Origin: Planctomicrobium piriforme
GTDB taxonomy: Bacteria; Planctomycetota; Planctomycetia; Pirellulales; PNKZ01
Direction of reading: 5' to 3'
NCBI GenBank assembly: GCA_945877965.1
Contig: CAMCTH010000200.1
Coordinates: forward strand, 1-7,923
DNA length: 7,923 nt
Part shown: piece after piece, positions 6,066 to 7,923 of the stretch
How positions within the stretch are numbered: position 1 is the first letter of the stretch
Layout of the letters: every line of letters begins with the position of its first letter
The notes under the pieces: generated by a model
Databases searched by the model: none
What the model saw: only the letters and a program-made list of their open reading frames with translations
Told to the model about the DNA's origin: nothing
Translations under genes and position numbers: made by a program

Positions 6066-7364
6066 TCAAAAAAGTTCTGAGACGACCGAGCCGCTTTCGA
6101 CGATCTTCAAGGGACGTCCGAGCGCGCTCATGCGCTCAGTGCGCGGTTCGATCCCCAACGCTTGGCAGAAGGTGCAAAACAGATCGGGCACCGTCACCGG
6201 GCGATCCGCGACTTGTGTTCCCTCGGCATCGGTGGCGCCGACGACGCGACCTCCTTGCACGCCGCACCCGGCCAGCGCGACGTTGAAGGACAGCGGATGG
6301 TGATCGCGGCCCGTCTTGGCATTGATCCGCGGCGTACGTCCGAATTCTCCCATCCACACGACGAGCGTCGTGTCGAGCAAGCCGCGGTCCTTCAGGTCCG
6401 CAACCAAAGCGGCGAATGCCGGATCAACTTGTCCGGCAAGCGTTCGCACCCGATTGAAGTTGTCGTCGTGCGTGTCCCAGCCGGGCGATTCAACTTCGAC
6501 GCACGTCACTCCTTGCTCGATCAGGCGACGAGCCAACAAACACCCCTGGCCGAACTCCGTCCGCCCGTATCGATCGCGCGCGGCATCGCTTTCCTGCGTT
6601 AAATCGAATGCTTTGATGCGGGGACTGAGCACCAGCCGCCGCGCTCGTGCGTAGAGCAATTGATGGTCTTCCACCGGCGCCGCCCCGCCCGCCGCTGCGA
6701 AGTCGGCTTCCAAACCGCTCAGCAATTGATGGCGTCGCGCAAAACGCTCGGCATCCGTCCCGGCCGGCAGCTCAATGTTGTTGGGCAGCTTCGTTGGGTC
6801 GGGCACCGAGAACGGCGCGTAGGACATCCCCAGATAGCCGGCTCCGATGACGCCGCTGCGATGCCCGACGTTGACGAAATGTGGCAAGTCGAAATCGCCG
6901 GCTCCGAGTTCAGCCGCCGCAATCGAACCGAGACTCGGATGTCGCACGGTGCCCGACTGTAAATAGCCGGTGTGCAACTGATATACGGCCCGATCGTGAT
7001 TCCCTTCCTTACCGTTCGTCATCGAGCGGATGATCGAGATGTCGTTCATCTGCGCGGCGACGCGCTCCCAACCTTCCGCGATCCGAATATCGGCGACGGC
7101 GGTCTTGATCGCCTTCGTCGGCCCGCCGCTCGAGGAGCCTTGCTTGGGATCGAACGTTTCGAACTGGCTCGGTGCGCCGCGCATATACAGCAGGATGCAC
7201 GATTTGCCCCGACGACGGAGCTCTTCGGCCGCGACGGCGAGTCGTCCTTTCCAACTCAACGCGGTTCCGACCGCAGCCATCGTCGGTACGGCTTGCAGGA
7301 ATGCGCGGCGATCGACGATGCCGTCGGCGAGCGTGCGGACGTGGAGCGACGTGTTTGGCGACAT
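6066..7364 (-). CDS. Tat-exported DUF1501 protein (alkaline phosphatase-like fold family)
   Basis: A 432-residue protein of DUF1501, a family placed with the alkaline phosphatase/sulfatase fold but without a proven reaction. After a rather long leader, a twin-arginine motif DRRAFLQA (18-25) precedes a hydrophobic run (about 26-46), pointing to folded export. Family blocks in order: CILLYMRGAPSQFETFDPK (56-74), EGNHDRAVYQLHTGY (120-134), DLPHFVNVG (159-167), ESPGWDTHDDNF (292-303), WMGEFGRTPRIN (337-348), GRDHHP (352-357) and GRVVGATDAEG (372-382). D297, H299, E340, D354, H355 and H356 are candidate metal ligands by analogy. The first block usually carries GGPSQ-x-D, here GAPSQFE. It begins 13 bases after the DUF1553 stop with no clear Shine-Dalgarno sequence, so translation probably depends on the upstream gene. 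DUF1549/1553-DUF1501 pairs are common in Planctomycetes. Length is normal. Confidence 0.93.
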   Translation of the reverse strand: MSPNTSLHVRTLADGIVDRRAFLQAVPTMAAVGTALSWKGRLAVAAEELRRRGKSCILLYMRGAPSQFETFDPKQGSSSGGPTKAIKTAVADIRIAEGWERVAAQMNDISIIRSMTNGKEGNHDRAVYQLHTGYLQSGTVRHPSLGSIAAAELGAGDFDLPHFVNVGHRSGVIGAGYLGMSYAPFSVPDPTKLPNNIELPAGTDAERFARRHQLLSGLEADFAAAGGAAPVEDHQLLYARARRLVLSPRIKAFDLTQESDAARDRYGRTEFGQGCLLARRLIEQGVTCVEVESPGWDTHDDNFNRVRTLAGQVDPAFAALVADLKDRGLLDTTLVVWMGEFGRTPRINAKTGRDHHPLSFNVALAGCGVQGGRVVGATDAEGTQVADRPVTVPDLFCTFCQALGIEPRTERMSALGRPLKIVESGSVVSELF

Positions 7365-7377
7365 AGCGGTGATGCGA

Positions 7378-7923
7378 CTAGCGCGTCCGTTGGAATTCGG
7401 TCGAGTTGATCAAAGCCCACAATAAATCTTCGAACGCCGCCTCGCGCGTCGGCGACTCGACGATGTACGCCAGGCAGCGCTCGCGCTCTTGCGTCGTCGG
7501 TTTGCGAGCGAGAGCGAGTTCGTACAGATGATCGACGGCCGACGCATCTTGGGGATGGTCGCGTAGTACGCGACCCAAAAGATTCGACTTCGTTGCTTCG
7601 AGGTGCTTATTCAGCACCGGATTGTTCATCAAGAACAACGCCTGCGGAATCGTGCCGTTTACGTCCTCCGGGTCGAGCGACGGATCGAAATCGAACTCGG
7701 AACGGAACCTGCCTTCCACAAAGCTGGAGTTAAAGCGAACACCGCCGCCGGTGTGAAAACGCGCACCGGGTTCCAGCTTGCCGAAGATGTGCACCAGCGA
7801 GTCCCACAAAACGTCGGCTCGCAATCGTTTCGAGGCGGTCGCAAAACCGTCGTTGCGCGTCGGATCTGATTCGCTCGACAGTCGACGCTGATACGCTTCG
7901 GTATTGACGATGTTACGGAGCAG
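7378..7923 (-). CDS. C-terminal 181 residues of a DUF1553 (PSD1) protein, cut by the window edge
   Basis: The frame is open from the right edge to the TAG at 7380-7378, so the 5' part lies outside the window. Visible blocks fit the DUF1553 C-terminus: LLRNIVNTEAYQRRL (1-15 of the visible part), the FATASKRLRADVLWDSL segment (27-43), TIPQALFLMNNP (91-102), LYELALARKPT (133-143) and DLLWALINSTEF close to the end (166-177). Full-length relatives usually carry a signal peptide, a c-type cytochrome PSCyt1 domain and DUF1549 before this part; none of these can be checked here. The DUF1501 gene follows after 13 bases, as in many planctomycete pairs, so one operon is likely. The function is unknown; an exported redox partner of the DUF1501 protein is the usual inference. 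Confidence 0.92.
   Translation of the reverse strand: MLRNIVNTEAYQRRLSSESDPTRNDGFATASKRLRADVLWDSLVHIFGKLEPGARFHTGGGVRFNSSFVEGRFRSEFDFDPSLDPEDVNGTIPQALFLMNNPVLNKHLEATKSNLLGRVLRDHPQDASAVDHLYELALARKPTTQERERCLAYIVESPTREAAFEDLLWALINSTEFQRTR

Noticed and set aside
1..7923. CRISPR arrays, rRNA, tRNA genes or defence systems
   Set aside because: No regularly spaced repeats, no RNA gene fold and no nuclease, helicase or toxin-antitoxin motifs were seen on either strand.

Overview
The window looks like the chromosome of a planctomycete, probably from the Pirellula/Rhodopirellula side of the phylum. This rests on gene content, not on a marker gene. Four of the five recognisable protein-coding regions (DUF1553, DUF1501, DUF1552, DUF1592/1588/1585) belong to families greatly expanded in Planctomycetes (the PSD/PSCyt domains first delineated in Rhodopirellula baltica). 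The fifth is an arylsulfatase-type sulfatase, another family expanded in that phylum. The DNA is moderately GC-rich, and every supported gene is on the minus strand.

In transcription order (right to left): 7923-7378 is the C-terminal end of a DUF1549/DUF1553-type protein cut by the window edge. Thirteen bases later comes a Tat-exported DUF1501 protein (7364-6066). A 316-base gap (6065-5750) holds a terminator-like dyad, a set of inverted repeats in an unusual crossing order, a sigma70-like promoter and a good ribosome binding site. Then come a Tat-exported DUF1552 protein (5749-4430) and, overlapping it by ATGA, a two-haem exported cytochrome of the DUF1592/DUF1588/DUF1585 class (4433-1995). 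After 143 bases follows an exported sulfatase with an intact formylglycine motif (1851-427). The left end (426-1) has no intact gene. It holds what looks like a frameshifted remnant of a small ORF (434-239), about 160 bases in which I see nothing, and the first 26 codons of an ORF that may be an IS66-like transposase (79-1).

The genes form two parallel modules. Each pairs an exported c-type-cytochrome family protein with an exported Tat-signal protein: DUF1553 with DUF1501, and DUF1592 with DUF1552. The gene order within the pair is opposite in the two modules, and a sulfatase follows. All products should act outside the cytoplasmic membrane. A role in breaking down sulfated polysaccharide is a reasonable guess from the sulfatase, but the biochemistry of the DUF families is not established and no substrate can be read from the sequence. 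The most unusual items are the DUF1552 protein, whose name-giving HXXSHH motif reads HNLGHM; its cytochrome partner, with a divergent first third and a charged insert; the crossing inverted repeats upstream of that pair; and the frameshifted remnant beside the sulfatase.
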